A DNA stretch of 64,000 nt, from the NCBI GenBank assembly GCA_964521085.1, contig CAZFPL010000012.1:1-64000 (forward strand), in the 5' to 3' direction. This document shows, one piece after another, positions 8,786 through 18,768 of the stretch. How positions within the stretch are numbered: position 1 is the first letter of the stretch; each line of letters opens with the position of its first letter. Under the pieces are notes generated by a model. It worked only from the letters and a program-made list of their open reading frames with translations, searched no databases and had not been told where the DNA came from. This stretch comes from JAFGKK01 sp964521085. GTDB taxonomy: Bacteria > Chloroflexota > Anaerolineae > Anaerolineales > RBG-16-64-43. A program made the translations under genes and the position numbers.

Positions 8786-8836
8786 ACCACGGATTTCACG
8801 GATAAGGGGTGGATTACGCGGATAAACCATGGATTG
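8786..8836. repeat. CCACGGATTTCACGGAT-type dispersed repeat
   Basis: The phrase CCACGGATTTCACGGAT followed by GGATTACGCGGAT lies in the gap between the MerR gene and the next reverse-strand gene. It is related to the perfect inverted repeat at 20874-20956. The surrounding gap (8661-8934) also holds short CCCTCCC/GGGGAG pairings and no coding sequence. Confidence 0.55.
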
Positions 8837-8934
8837 AATTTAATAAAAAGGATAATCTAAAACCTGCACGTTTTCCTTCCCCCGGTTCAGGTCTGGGGGG
8901 AGAAGAGGGTGAGGGGGAAATCACGATTTCGAAA

Positions 8935-9717
8935 TTATTCCACCAGACTGAATTCCTTCAGCAGCGCATACAGGATGAAAAAGTTTGGAATTTGCGGAAC
9001 GCTGGCGCCGGCCCAGCGGAACCATCCTTTATCTTTTTTAACCGAGACGAATCCGCCTTGGATTTTTACGGACTTCACATCATCCCAGTTCAGTTCCTTT
9101 TTTCCGGAATACAGTTTGTTGTAGTCCAATGCCAGCGGCCCGAACTCGAGCCGGCTTCCGGCTTTCAGCGCGGCCACATACTTCGGGTAGAGCGCGTTGG
9201 AGACTTTGGATTGAACCGCCTTGCCCAGCGTTTCGATATCCTTGTATTTATCATCCCATATGTACTTGGTGTCGTCGATTAATTGAACGGTGTATCTATG
9301 GGTGGTGCCGGTGTAGATGCCGCTGGTGTAATGCTTGGTGATCGCCTGCCATACGGCGGTTACCTCATCCCACTCAATTTGACGGACGTCATCCCAGCGG
9401 GCCACGGCAAGACCGCGGTCGAACACCGCAACCGCCGCCCCCCAATTGTTCCAGGCGGTGTACAAGCACCATCCGCCGATTCCCAGGCAGGCCAGGGCGA
9501 TCAAACCCGGAAGGCAGGCGGTGCCGAGCGCGTCTCCCAACCCCTGCGGGAATACCTGGATTGCCCCCGTCGCTCCAACGATGAGCGCGGCAATTCCACC
9601 TCCCACAAACAGCGCTCCCAGGATTCCGCCGCCCAGCTTGTTAAACAATTTAACGGGATGCTCGCTTTCCTCCGGGCCCAGTTCGAAGACGGATAGGAAG
9701 GGTGAGCCGGATGTCAT
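8935..9717 (-). CDS. Predicted membrane protein, DUF6585-like
   Basis: A 260-residue protein with two hydrophobic segments (GGGILGALFVGGGIAALIVG, about 28-48, and CLPGLIALACLGIGGWCLY, about 68-87), then a soluble domain of PH-like beta character. That domain reads FDRGLAVARWDDVRQIEWDE, a Tyr/Thr-rich strand pair and a second WDDVKSVKIQGGFVSV motif. The pattern of two membrane segments followed by duplicated W-D-D-V strands resembles DUF6585 proteins. Function unknown; it has no same-strand neighbour close enough to imply an operon. Confidence 0.6.
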   Translation of the reverse strand: MTSGSPFLSVFELGPEESEHPVKLFNKLGGGILGALFVGGGIAALIVGATGAIQVFPQGLGDALGTACLPGLIALACLGIGGWCLYTAWNNWGAAVAVFDRGLAVARWDDVRQIEWDEVTAVWQAITKHYTSGIYTGTTHRYTVQLIDDTKYIWDDKYKDIETLGKAVQSKVSNALYPKYVAALKAGSRLEFGPLALDYNKLYSGKKELNWDDVKSVKIQGGFVSVKKDKGWFRWAGASVPQIPNFFILYALLKEFSLVE

Positions 9718-9965
9718 AGATCTCCTCCAGAAGCAGGTTGCCTTTTAACGACGCCGATCGGGATTCGGACCGGCGGATTTCACATGCAGTGTATGTATAT
9801 TCTAATCGCGGGAGAGACCCGGTTTCATGCAAATCCACCAAAGGTACTATATCCGGGCAGGCGGAGGATCATCCGGTGTCTTCGTCTCCATGCCGGATGA
9901 TAAGAAAACGGCTTACAGGAGTGGTTTGTTACGCTCCTCCCGCCGGAGAGTCGTTCCAATGGAGG

Positions 9966-11111
9966 TTATCCGCCCAGAAGCGGCGAATCGGGAAGCAGGG
10001 CCCGCAGCAGCGGAGTGCGCCAGCGGTTTCCCGCCGGATCGTACACTCCGAAGCCGGAACAAAATTCCCAATACGCCCAGGAGAAAGCGAGCGACTCGGC
10101 TTCCCGGGCGACGAACGCGGTCCACCGCGCGCGCGAATCCATATCCGCCTCTTCGTAAGCGCCGAACTCGCCGAGGTAAATGGGCCGGTTGTGCGCCGAT
10201 CCCCACTCGGCCGCCATGGCAAAATCCCCGCGAATGGCTTGCTTTTCCGCCGCGCTCCCGGTCCATTGAGTCCCAAGCCAGGCGTCCGATCCCTCCGCCC
10301 AATCCGCTCCCTGGTGGGTGAAGCGGAACGGGTCGTAATAATGGAAGGTGACGATCAGCCCGTCGTCATCCTCCGGCAGATCCAGCGTGCTCAGCGCGCC
10401 CAATCCGTTCCATCCGACCGGACCGACGATCACGATCCGCTGCGGGTTGGTCGCGCGGACGAATCCAAGCGCGGATGCCAGGGCGTCGTTCCACTCCGCT
10501 GCGGGTACGGCGTTGGTCGGCTCGTTAAGCAGTTCGAAGAGAAGCTCCGGCGGAAAGTCGCGGTAATGGTCCGCGATCTGCTCCCAGAGCATGAGAAAGC
10601 GGCTGCGCTCGCAGGCGGCGCAGTCCATGTACTCGGTGAAGTGATGAAAATCCAGAATGACGATCAGCCCGCGGGAAAGCGCGTTCTCCACCGCCCAATC
10701 GATCCGGTCGAAAAAGGAGGGATAGATCGTGTAAGGGGATTCTTCCAGCGCGTGGGTGTTCCAGCGCACGGGCAGGCGGATGCTGTCGAATCCGGCGTCT
10801 TTCACCAGCTGGAAATATTCTTCCCGCAACACCACTCCCCACTCGCCCTCGTCCGGAGCTTCCAGTGCGTTGCCGAAATTCACGCCGCGCCCGATGCGGC
10901 GGTTCATCGCGAAGGCGTCCGGCCACTCGGAGGGGAGGGCTGCGATGGTTGTTGTTGGAACGATCGGGTTGGTCGGAATTCTCGTGTCGGTGGGGGCGGC
11001 CGCCGGCGTCGCCGTCGCCGCGGGCGAAGGCGCGGCGGAACAAGCCGCGCATATGACAAGAACGGCCGCCAGCGCGGGGAGGTGGAAAATCTTATTTCGA
11101 ATTTGCGGCAT
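9966..11111 (-). CDS. Glycoside hydrolase family 5 lipoprotein (cellulase-like)
   Basis: A 381-residue secreted enzyme starting at ATG 11111, with GGAGG upstream. Residues 1-24 are a lipoprotein signal (ICAAC, Cys24), followed by an Ala/Pro/Thr linker to about residue 60. The catalytic domain shows the GH5 pattern: GVNFGNALE, DSIRLPVRW, VILDFHHF, the acid/base Glu197 in LLNEP and the nucleophile Glu316 in YLGEFGAY. This predicts a retaining beta-glucanase or related activity displayed on the cell surface. A DUF488 gene lies 51 nt upstream on the same strand. Exact substrate cannot be told from sequence. Confidence 0.9.
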   Translation of the reverse strand: MPQIRNKIFHLPALAAVLVICAACSAAPSPAATATPAAAPTDTRIPTNPIVPTTTIAALPSEWPDAFAMNRRIGRGVNFGNALEAPDEGEWGVVLREEYFQLVKDAGFDSIRLPVRWNTHALEESPYTIYPSFFDRIDWAVENALSRGLIVILDFHHFTEYMDCAACERSRFLMLWEQIADHYRDFPPELLFELLNEPTNAVPAAEWNDALASALGFVRATNPQRIVIVGPVGWNGLGALSTLDLPEDDDGLIVTFHYYDPFRFTHQGADWAEGSDAWLGTQWTGSAAEKQAIRGDFAMAAEWGSAHNRPIYLGEFGAYEEADMDSRARWTAFVAREAESLAFSWAYWEFCSGFGVYDPAGNRWRTPLLRALLPDSPLLGG

Positions 11112-11162
11112 CCGGATCGCTTTCCTCCGCCGTACCGGTGGCCAACCCAAGGTCAACGGCAA

Positions 11163-11729
11163 CTATAACCCCGTTCCGCCCGCAGGATCAACGGCGCCGG
11201 GTTCCGGGTAGGTCAACCGCGCCCCGTCCCAGTGCGCAAAGGGGGTCATTCGATGGGGCTGGCTGTGCTCGAGGTCGAGGATGTCTTCGACCGGGATGCC
11301 GTTTACCAGCAGGGCATCCGCGATCAATGACCGGTGGCAGCGCCAGGGTACGGCTTCGGCGCACATGATCGCGGTGGTTCCGCCTTCTGCGATGGAAACA
11401 AGTTTTTTTACGCCGCCCTGGAAACCATCCGTCAGCATGTAGTCTGCAAAACCACGAAACGATTCATTGCGCCAGCCGGTGTTGGGAGAATCCGGGCGCG
11501 TGTGCCGGAAGCCGCCCAATTCGGGAAGGTGGGTGTATCCGATTCCCCCGGTCGCCAATGTTTCCGGAAGGGACTCGCGGTTGAATTGCGGATTGCGCTT
11601 GGATCGTGGAACGGTCCTCACATCCACCAGGCGGACAATCCCGTATTTCCGCAGGATGCGGATTAATTCTTCCGCCGTGCGGGTGGAGTGTCCGACGGTG
11701 TAAACGGTCGATGGGATCGGAAGGTTCAT
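11163..11729 (-). CDS. DUF488 family protein
   Basis: A 188-residue protein with the DUF488 hallmarks: VYTVGHSTRTAEELI at the N-terminus, LVDVRTVPRSKRNPQFN (residues 34-50), YTHLPELGG and the conserved cysteine motif IMCAEAVPWRCHRS (about 120-133). The biochemical role of DUF488 is unknown; the conserved Cys and His residues suggest a small-molecule or nucleic-acid-linked function. It precedes the GH5 gene on the same strand, but a functional link is not evident. Confidence 0.85.
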   Translation of the reverse strand: MNLPIPSTVYTVGHSTRTAEELIRILRKYGIVRLVDVRTVPRSKRNPQFNRESLPETLATGGIGYTHLPELGGFRHTRPDSPNTGWRNESFRGFADYMLTDGFQGGVKKLVSIAEGGTTAIMCAEAVPWRCHRSLIADALLVNGIPVEDILDLEHSQPHRMTPFAHWDGARLTYPEPGAVDPAGGTGL

Positions 11730-11912
11730 GCGAACGCTATCCAGTCATTCTTTCCGCGACGGATTCCAATATCGGTGGATACTACCACCGTCTTGTCGAA
11801 TAACAATGGGATTTGTCGCTGATTTTGCACACAAATTATTAATGTAGACTTAATAGACCAAAAATATGGTAATATAACCACTGCGAAGAAAAAACAAAAA
11901 GGAAGGAATCCA

Positions 11913-12155
11913 ATGGTCCGCAATGTAGGCCGCGTCTGCGGCTGGCTGGCTTTGGGCCTGTTGCTTTTCACGCTTCTGACGGGATATGGGATCGCCGATT
12001 TCCGCATCGTCACACCGTTGACCTTCAACCTGCTGAATAAAGCGGTGGCCCAACGCCTGCACGCATATACCGAGGTGCCGATGATCGGGCTGCTTTTAGT
12101 GCATATCGGGATTGCGATCTGGGACCGTCGGATCGATAGCCGAAAGAAAGGATAA
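11913..12155 (+). CDS. Small two-helix membrane protein, cytochrome b-like partner of the molybdopterin protein
   Basis: An 80-residue protein with two membrane spans (WLALGLLLFTLLTGYGI, residues 10-26, and EVPMIGLLLVHIGIAIW, about 54-70). Histidines in QRLHAYTEVP and LLVHIGIA are placed like haem ligands in small cytochrome b or DUF4405-like subunits. GGAAGGAA precedes the ATG. Only 4 nt separate its stop from the ATG of the molybdopterin oxidoreductase, so it is probably that enzyme's membrane anchor and electron acceptor. An AT-rich tract at about 11826-11885 probably holds the promoter. Haem binding is inferred. Confidence 0.65.
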   Translation: MVRNVGRVCGWLALGLLLFTLLTGYGIADFRIVTPLTFNLLNKAVAQRLHAYTEVPMIGLLLVHIGIAIWDRRIDSRKKG

Positions 12156-12159
12156 TCTC

Positions 12160-12828
12160 ATGCGCAATGGCATTCGCTTGTCCACCTTGGTTTTATTGGG
12201 AGGATGGATGCTCGTCGGATGCGGCACGGCCGGGGAGCAAAAGATGACCTCGCGCCTGCCCCCCGCCGAGATCAGCAAGTATGAAGGGCAGGACCTTTCC
12301 TCCATCGACGACTTCCGGGAAAACTCCATCAAGGGACCGCAAACGGTCTCGCTGGACACCTATACATTGAAAGTCACCGGTCTGGTCGATACGCCGCTGA
12401 AACTCACCTACGAACAGGTGCTCGCGCACGACAATTACAGCAAGGTGGTGACCCTGCATTGTGTGGAAGGCTGGGATGCAACCATCCTCTGGGAGGGGGT
12501 GCTGATCGACGATTTGCTCCAGGAGGCGGGTGTCCAGGACGGCGCAGTGATCGCCATCTTCCATGCCGCCGACGGATACACATCCTCCCTGCCGATTGAA
12601 TTCCTGCGTGATAAAAAGATCCTGCTGGCGTACAAGATGAACGACGTGGTCCTTCCCCCGGAACGCGGGTTTCCCTTCCAGGTCGTCGCCGAAGCCAAGT
12701 GGGGATACAAGTGGGTCAAGTGGGTCACCGAGATAGAGTTGTCCAATGACCCCACATACCGCGGATATTGGGAAGCATTCGGATACAGCAATAACGGAGA
12801 TCTGGACCAGCCGTATCTTGAGCCGTAA
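12160..12828 (+). CDS. Molybdopterin-dependent oxidoreductase lipoprotein (sulfite-oxidase-type domain)
   Basis: A 222-residue protein starting at ATG 12160. Residues 1-21 form a lipoprotein signal ending LVGC with no twin-arginine motif. The rest is the oxidoreductase molybdopterin-binding domain: YTLKVTGLVDTPLKLTYEQ, the presumed Mo-ligating Cys101 in TLHCVEGWDA, LPIEFLRDKKILLAYKMN, the LPPERGFPFQVVAEAKWGYKW segment and WVTEIELSND. The C-terminal dimerisation domain of full sulfite oxidases is absent, as in YedY/MsrP-like proteins. It probably works at the outer face of the membrane with the small cytochrome-like protein encoded just upstream. Substrate unknown. Confidence 0.85.
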   Translation: MRNGIRLSTLVLLGGWMLVGCGTAGEQKMTSRLPPAEISKYEGQDLSSIDDFRENSIKGPQTVSLDTYTLKVTGLVDTPLKLTYEQVLAHDNYSKVVTLHCVEGWDATILWEGVLIDDLLQEAGVQDGAVIAIFHAADGYTSSLPIEFLRDKKILLAYKMNDVVLPPERGFPFQVVAEAKWGYKWVKWVTEIELSNDPTYRGYWEAFGYSNNGDLDQPYLEP

Positions 12829-12842
12829 CCCCGCGAAAAAAC

Positions 12843-12872
12843 GCGGCGGTGTTGGATGCACCGCTGCTTTTT
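12843..12872 (+). terminator. Rho-independent terminator
   Basis: A 9-bp stem (12843-12851 with 12859-12867, one G-U pair), a 7-nt loop and then TTTTT. It lies 15 nt after the molybdopterin gene and between convergent genes. Confidence 0.8.
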
Positions 12873-12919
12873 ATTTTTATAATTCCCGTACCGGCACATC
12901 CGGAAAAATCCCGGAAGGA

Positions 12920-13951
12920 TTACTCCCGGTTGAATGAGTCCGATAACCTCGGCTTCACCACGAGCCTTTCCCGCCGCCAAACGACAATCGACAGGAGCAC
13001 CATCGAGAGGAAGGTCAACATCCCGACGCAGACCATTCCGGAGGCGCTGTTCCCATCCTTGACGCTTTCCGCAGCGGCTTCCACGAACGGTGAAAACAGA
13101 ATGAAGAACATCAATCCGCCGAAGGCCAACGCCAGTTTGCGGGTGTCGGTGAACTGCCGGCCGCGCCGGTACGAGAAGGCAAGCAGCGCGATGATCCCCG
13201 TGGCGATCGCGAGGACCAGCAGGATCGTCAGGATGGGGGGAAAAGCGGTTCCGGGAAGCCCCCAGCCGGTGTAGAAGAAGGCGACGGTCGAGCCAAACCC
13301 CGCCAGCCCGTAGAAGATGGGATGGGGCAGGGGTTTGTTTTCCAGGGCGGGGACCGGAGCCGGCGGACGCATCCTCCGCGCGAGGAAAACCAGCGCGATG
13401 ATCGCGGCGATCGAACCCAAGTAGGGCGGCGGCGGGGGGGAATATTTGAAAAAAATCCGGAAAAAGATATTTCCGAAAATGACGGCGGCGGCGAGCATGC
13501 CGCCGGACAGGAAGAAACCGAAACATCCAAGCCAGGCGGCGCCGCGCGATTTCGGGAAGATCAGATGAACGAGCAGGATCGGAATCGCAATGCTGAAGGC
13601 GGTGTGATAACAGGTCAGGTGGACCGCCCACACCCAGCTGACATCCGCCCAGCGGCCGTACATCGCGGCGTTTTGCAAATCCGGCCAGGCGGTGTTGAAG
13701 AAACTCATCACGTCGATTCCTTCTTCCAGGATGCCGTAAGCGGCTCCGAGCAGGAGGATGCCCACCCAGCCCGCCCGCCAGCGGATGAGCAGTTCGCGCG
13801 CCAACACCGCGCCGGCTCCATACAGGGGGACGAGGAACAACCATGTTGTGGGAGCCAGCCACTCGGCTGGCGGCGCCGAACCGGATATCAGTTCGCCGAT
13901 GACCGGGGCAAGGAGGAAAAGGGTGAGTGCCGGAAGGATGTGTTTTCGCAT
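12920..13951 (-). CDS. Polytopic membrane protein of unknown function
   Basis: A 343-residue protein with about nine or ten hydrophobic helices, from ALTLFLLAPVIGELISG at the N-terminus to MLTFLSMVLLSIVVW near the end. A conserved-looking acidic patch GILEEGIDVMSFFN (about 85-98) lies at a membrane boundary and vaguely recalls CPBP-type EE motifs, but the rest does not support that family. A Pro-rich loop (KYSPPPPPYLG) sits mid-protein. Convergent with the molybdopterin gene. Function not recognised. Confidence 0.7.
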   Translation of the reverse strand: MRKHILPALTLFLLAPVIGELISGSAPPAEWLAPTTWLFLVPLYGAGAVLARELLIRWRAGWVGILLLGAAYGILEEGIDVMSFFNTAWPDLQNAAMYGRWADVSWVWAVHLTCYHTAFSIAIPILLVHLIFPKSRGAAWLGCFGFFLSGGMLAAAVIFGNIFFRIFFKYSPPPPPYLGSIAAIIALVFLARRMRPPAPVPALENKPLPHPIFYGLAGFGSTVAFFYTGWGLPGTAFPPILTILLVLAIATGIIALLAFSYRRGRQFTDTRKLALAFGGLMFFILFSPFVEAAAESVKDGNSASGMVCVGMLTFLSMVLLSIVVWRRERLVVKPRLSDSFNRE

Positions 13952-14125
13952 GGGTTAAGGATACTTGGAAATCGGACAATTTTCCACTTCGGATGGAAGG
14001 AAGGCCGTACACGGAATGCGCCGATAAAACCCGAAGAACAAAAGGTTTTTCGGTGACTTCCGGGTTTTTCGGTGTATTCCATGTACGGCACTTGTGGTTT
14101 TATAATAGTACGTGGAGCATCCGTT

Positions 14126-14518
14126 ATGGAACTACTTGGAATCGGTCCTTTGGAATTTCTGGTTATCATCCTGATCGCACTGATCATCTTCTCGCCCAAG
14201 GATCTTGCCAAAGGCGGAAAGATGATCGGACGCTGGATCAACCAGCTATACCGGTCGGACACCTGGAAATCGATGCGCCAGGTGTCGCAGGAAATGCAAA
14301 ACCTCCCCAATCGTTTGGCGCGCGAGGCGCAGCTCGACGAATTGAAGGACCTGGAGAAAGAAATTAATTTGGACGGCAGTTCCCCGTACGCAAACCAGTC
14401 CCCCGAAAGCCCCAAGCCGCCGGCCGCGCAAAGCCGCGGCGCGGAAACGGCTTCTCCCCCGAAGGCCGGTCCGGAACCGGATTCTTCCCCTGATACCAAG
14501 GATTCTGAAAAGGCATAA
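14126..14518 (+). CDS. TatA/TatB-like twin-arginine translocase subunit
   Basis: A 130-residue protein starting at ATG 14126. One N-terminal membrane helix (GIGPLEFLVIILIALIIF, residues 5-22) is followed by a short hinge SPKDLAKGGKMIGRWI and an amphipathic helix to about residue 65. The tail is charged and Pro/Ser-rich (about 85-130). This is the TatA/B layout. The usual FGP hinge is FSP here, a small deviation also consistent with TatB-like paralogues. A TATAAT box lies at 14101-14106, but its -35 is weak. No tatC is present in the window. Confidence 0.8.
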   Translation: MELLGIGPLEFLVIILIALIIFSPKDLAKGGKMIGRWINQLYRSDTWKSMRQVSQEMQNLPNRLAREAQLDELKDLEKEINLDGSSPYANQSPESPKPPAAQSRGAETASPPKAGPEPDSSPDTKDSEKA

Positions 14519-14538
14519 TCCGGAAGGAAAAGAGCCCC

Positions 14539-14577
14539 TTGACAAAGAACGTAGTCTAATGCATACTAAGTATGCAT
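14539..14577 (+). promoter_or_regulatory. Sigma-70 promoter overlapped by a perfect palindrome (probable PadR operator)
   Basis: TTGACA at 14539-14544 and CATACT at 14562-14567 with 17-nt spacing. The -10 lies inside ATGCATACTAAGTATGCAT (14559-14577), a perfect 9-bp inverted repeat around one base, similar to known PadR-family operators with ATGC/ATGT half-sites. The PadR gene starts 18 nt downstream, so autorepression is expected. No good Shine-Dalgarno lies in that short leader. Confidence 0.8.
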
Positions 14578-14594
14578 AACGGGTATTCATCAGA

Positions 14595-15110
14595 ATGCTA
14601 AAACATGCACTGTTGGCCCTGTTGGCGAAGCAGCCCCGCCACGGCTACGAACTTAAAACGGAGTTCGAAAAAGCCATGGGCGGATTGTGGCCGGACCTTA
14701 ATATCGGCCAGGTGTACACCACTCTCTCGCGGCTCGAACGGGATGAGCTGGTGCAAAGCAAGGTGGTCGGCTCGCCCGGCGAGCGTACCGATAAACGGGT
14801 CTACGAACTGACCGCGGCGGGCCGCAAGGCGCTCCAGGATTGGCTGGCCCAGCCCGGAGAAACCGAGCCGATCAAGAACGAATTTTTTGTCAAGCTTGCC
14901 TTTGCGCGGATGTCCGGCGCCGGGAACATCCGCCCGCTGATCGCCCGCCAGAGGCAGTATTACCTGCAGGCCATCCGCATCCTTGATGAATATCTCGCCG
15001 TCCCGAAAAGCGATGAGGCTCCGTTTTCCTCCCTTCTCGGGGAAGGCGCTTTATTGCATCTGCAGGCGAATCTGAAATGGTTGGATTTGTGTGAAAAGAA
15101 ATTGAAGTAG
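14595..15110 (+). CDS. PadR family transcriptional regulator
   Basis: A 171-residue regulator. The N-terminal winged helix reads LKHALLALLAKQPRHGYELK, then the recognition part NIGQVYTTLSRLERDELVQ and wing GERTDKRVYELTAAGRKAL (residues 1-85), matching PadR. The C-terminal half is a helical dimerisation domain (Vir_C-like). It is followed after 82 nt by an ABC ATPase and permease on the same strand, the common PadR-exporter arrangement. The promoter palindrome suggests it represses itself and the exporter until an effector binds. Confidence 0.92.
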   Translation: MLKHALLALLAKQPRHGYELKTEFEKAMGGLWPDLNIGQVYTTLSRLERDELVQSKVVGSPGERTDKRVYELTAAGRKALQDWLAQPGETEPIKNEFFVKLAFARMSGAGNIRPLIARQRQYYLQAIRILDEYLAVPKSDEAPFSSLLGEGALLHLQANLKWLDLCEKKLK

Positions 15111-15192
15111 CCGCGATGCCGGGCTGTGTTGGCCGGCTTGCACGCGGCCGGGCGACACCTGTCGCCGGCGGTGAAAAATTTTGGAGGCAAGC

Positions 15193-15930
<738 letters not shown>

Positions 15931-15934
<4 letters not shown>

Positions 15935-18309
15935 TTGCGATCGCGAGGCAGGTCAAAGCCAATCTCCTCAGCCGCCGAATCGCTGCGGGGCTGATTTTTA
16001 TCACCCTGGCCGCCGCTGCGACGCTTCTCACCGTGGGAGTCCTGACCGCGGGAGGCGTAGGCCGGGCTTTCGACCGCGAATTCGAGCAGGCCCGCGGTGC
16101 TCACCTGAATATCTATCTGGAGACCCCCGATGAGGCGCTTGCCCGGAAGGCCGCCGACGATTTGGGCACCATCCCCGGTGTGACGGCTTCCACGGGATTG
16201 CTCGAGGGGCTGTACAACAACCTGTATTTCCACGAGCAGCACGATTGGGTCGTCGTGTTCGGGCTTGGGCTGAAGCTGCCGGAGGTATCGCGGCCGCTGC
16301 TGGTCGCCGGCCGGTATTTTCAAGAGGGGGACGGCGATGTTGTGCTGCTGGATTCCAATCTGGCCTACGGCATGGGCATCCAGGTTGGTGACAAGGTGGA
16401 ATACCAAACTTCGGAGGGGAACCGCCTTCTGACCGTGATCGGCTTGGTGTTGAATCCGTATTTCGGGCCTTACCCCAATTGGAGGCCGGCGCATATCTTT
16501 GTGCCGGACAACCTGTTCCCGGCCTTAAAGGAAATCCGCCCGAACCGCGGATATCAGGTGGGTCTGCGATTGGAAGATCCGGATGCCGTGCAAAATCTTT
16601 GGGTTTCCGCCAAGGAAAGGTGGGGAGATCTCCTCGGCGGAACGTATTCAGATTGGCGGGACGTGCGGTATGTGTATAACATGCTCCTGCGGGCGACATC
16701 GGTCTTCCTCGTGGCGTTCAGCGCGGTGGCGATGCTCTCGGCCGGATTCATCATCGTCGCCACGATCGGCGGGGCGGTGCTGGCGCAATACAGCTCGATC
16801 GGCTTGTGGAAGGCGATCGGATATACGGGATCGCAGGTGGTCGGGTTGTTCGTGTTGGAAAATGCATTTCTGGGATTCTTTGCGGCGGCTGCGGGATTGA
16901 TCCTGGGCGCGATCCTCTCCCCATTGCTTATGGAGTCGGCAAGCCGGACCCTGAATACCGCACCCTCGCCGGCCGTCAACCTGCAGACGGCGGTCCTGGT
17001 AATCGGTCTGGTTATCCTGTTGGCCGTGTTGTTTTCCGCATGGCCTGCCTGGAGGGGCAGCCGGATCGATACGATCCAGGCCATCCGGCTGGGTAGTGAA
17101 GCCCCCCGCGCAGGGAGTTCCCGGTTAACGCGGATTGCCGCAAGGATGGGAATGCCGCCGGTGGTTTCCCTGGGGCTTAAGGATGTTTTCTCCAAACCGT
17201 TCCGGACCGCATTACTATCGGGAATCGTCGCCATCGGTGTCCTGGGTATGGTGTTTGGCGTGGGAATGGGGGCGACCATCTCTCTGTTTGTCGACAACCC
17301 GGAATTAATGCTGGGCATTAAATATGATGCGACCTTTTGGAGTGCCAATCCCTCGGAGATGTCTTACCGGCAGGCATTCGAGTTTCTCTCCGCCCGGGAC
17401 GACATCCAGGGAGTGGCCGGGGTTCTCATGATGCAGTTGACGTTGCCTGAAACGGAAGAGCAATTCCACGCGCGGTTCCTGGAGGGGGATATCGGGGTTT
17501 TCCATTTGAACATGGTTGAAGGAAGGGCATTTTCGGCGCCGGGAGAGGCGATTGCCGGTCAGGGTTTATTGACCATGACCGGAAAGGCGGTGGGGGATGA
17601 TTTGGATGTCATCCTGGAACTGGTCGAAATGCGCGGAGACGAGATGACGAAAAGGAAAATCCCCCTGACGCTCCATATTGTGGGGAGTTACAGCTCCATG
17701 GAAAACAGCGGAAAGATGCTGATCACCTCCATGGAGACGTTGAATAAAGCCGGACTGGATGTGGAGCCGCTGCAGTACTATGTGCGCTTTTCTGCGGGTG
17801 CGGATGCGGATGCGGTGATCGAGAACGTCAAATCAGAAAGCGGGGGACGGATACTCGGCGAGGTACAGACAACCCTGGAACCGCCGGTCGAAATCGCACA
17901 ACTGCGCGTGGTGGTCGGCGCCTTGGCCGGCGTATTAAGCCTGATCACGCTCCTGGGCGTGTTCAATGCCGCCTGGATGACCATCCGGGAACGGTCCCGG
18001 GACTTCGGCGTATTTAAGGTGGTGGGCCTGACGCCGGTGCAGGTGGTTGCGACTGTCTTTGTGGGGACCGCCGCACTCGTCCTGGTGGTGACCGCCGTAT
18101 GCCTGCCCCTCGGCGTATTAGGAACTCCCATTCTGATTAATGCCATCGCCGAGCAATTCGGATACCCGGGCACGATTCCGCTGGCGACGGATTGGGCCGC
18201 CGTGGCATTGGTGCCTCTGGGGGCATTGGCCGTCGCAGGATTGGGATGCCTCATCCCGGCCTTCCACGCTGCGCGGGTGAAGGTGGCGGAAGTCCTGCGG
18301 TACGAATAA
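15931..18309 (+). CDS. ABC transporter permease with two FtsX domains
   Basis: A 792-residue membrane protein. Residues 1-250 hold the first membrane helix (IAAGLIFITLAAAATLLTVG) and a MacB-like periplasmic domain. Four helices form the first FtsX domain (about 255-390), including AIGYTGSQVVGLFVLENAFLG and an intracellular SRIDTIQAIRLGSE. A second helix plus periplasmic domain (about 425-650) leads to the second FtsX domain (about 660-792) with FGVFKVVGLTPVQV and the terminal ARVKVAEVLRYE. The duplicated layout is that of macrolide/lipoprotein export permeases. It forms an operon with the overlapping ATPase and the PadR gene. Substrate unknown. Confidence 0.9.
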
Positions 18310-18324
18310 ACACGATCGCAGCGG

Positions 18325-18750
18325 CTATCCGGAATTCTTCTCTTCCCTGGAGGGAGTGTGCTGCAACTCCTGAAAAATCGCGACGGTCAGGCGGCCCAAT
18401 CCCGCATTGATCGGGCTTCCGGGGCTGAGGATCTCGGACGCGAATTGGCGGACGACGTCGCGTCCGGCGGAGGTGAGTTTGTAGTATGCGCGCGGCGGTC
18501 CCGCCGGCGAGGCTTCCCACCGGCTTTTCACCAATCCCCGGCGTTCGAGCCGACGAAGTAGCTGATAGAGTGTACTTACCCCCAGCGTTATTCTGCCCTG
18601 GGTTGATTCCTGGATTTCCTTTCGGATTTCCAGCCCGTACCGCGCACGGGAGATCAGCAGGCCGAGAACCCAGAAGGAAAGCATCCCCCGCTTCCAATCC
18701 GAGAGCATGCTGTGAACCGCTTCTTTTCTGTGGGCGGATTCGGCAGGCAT
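18325..18750 (-). CDS. PadR family transcriptional regulator (second copy)
   Basis: A 141-residue PadR-like winged-helix protein: LSFWVLGLLISRARYGLEIRK, then LGVSTLYQLLRRLERRGLVK and PRAYYKLTSAGRDVV. The C-terminal dimerisation helix is shorter than in the copy at 14595. The start is uncertain: ATG 18750 or ATG 18708 (MLSDWKRG), neither with a strong Shine-Dalgarno. It lies 18 nt after a small Cys-rich gene on the same strand, so the two are probably co-transcribed from the promoter at 19093-19121. It converges on the ABC permease, only 15 nt apart. Confidence 0.85.
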   Translation of the reverse strand: MPAESAHRKEAVHSMLSDWKRGMLSFWVLGLLISRARYGLEIRKEIQESTQGRITLGVSTLYQLLRRLERRGLVKSRWEASPAGPPRAYYKLTSAGRDVVRQFASEILSPGSPINAGLGRLTVAIFQELQHTPSREEKNSG

Positions 18751-18768
18751 ATTTCTCTGATTTTAACC

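Noticed and set aside
9738..11168. Long forward-strand open frame of 476 codons
   Set aside because: It is antisense to the GH5 gene, is Arg/Gly-rich without family motifs, and exists because of the G+C-rich codon pattern of the real reverse-strand gene.
12435..14012. Reverse-strand open frame of 525 codons
   Set aside because: It runs antisense through the molybdopterin gene, across the terminator and in another frame through the membrane protein gene at 12920, which has clear helices; no motif of its own.
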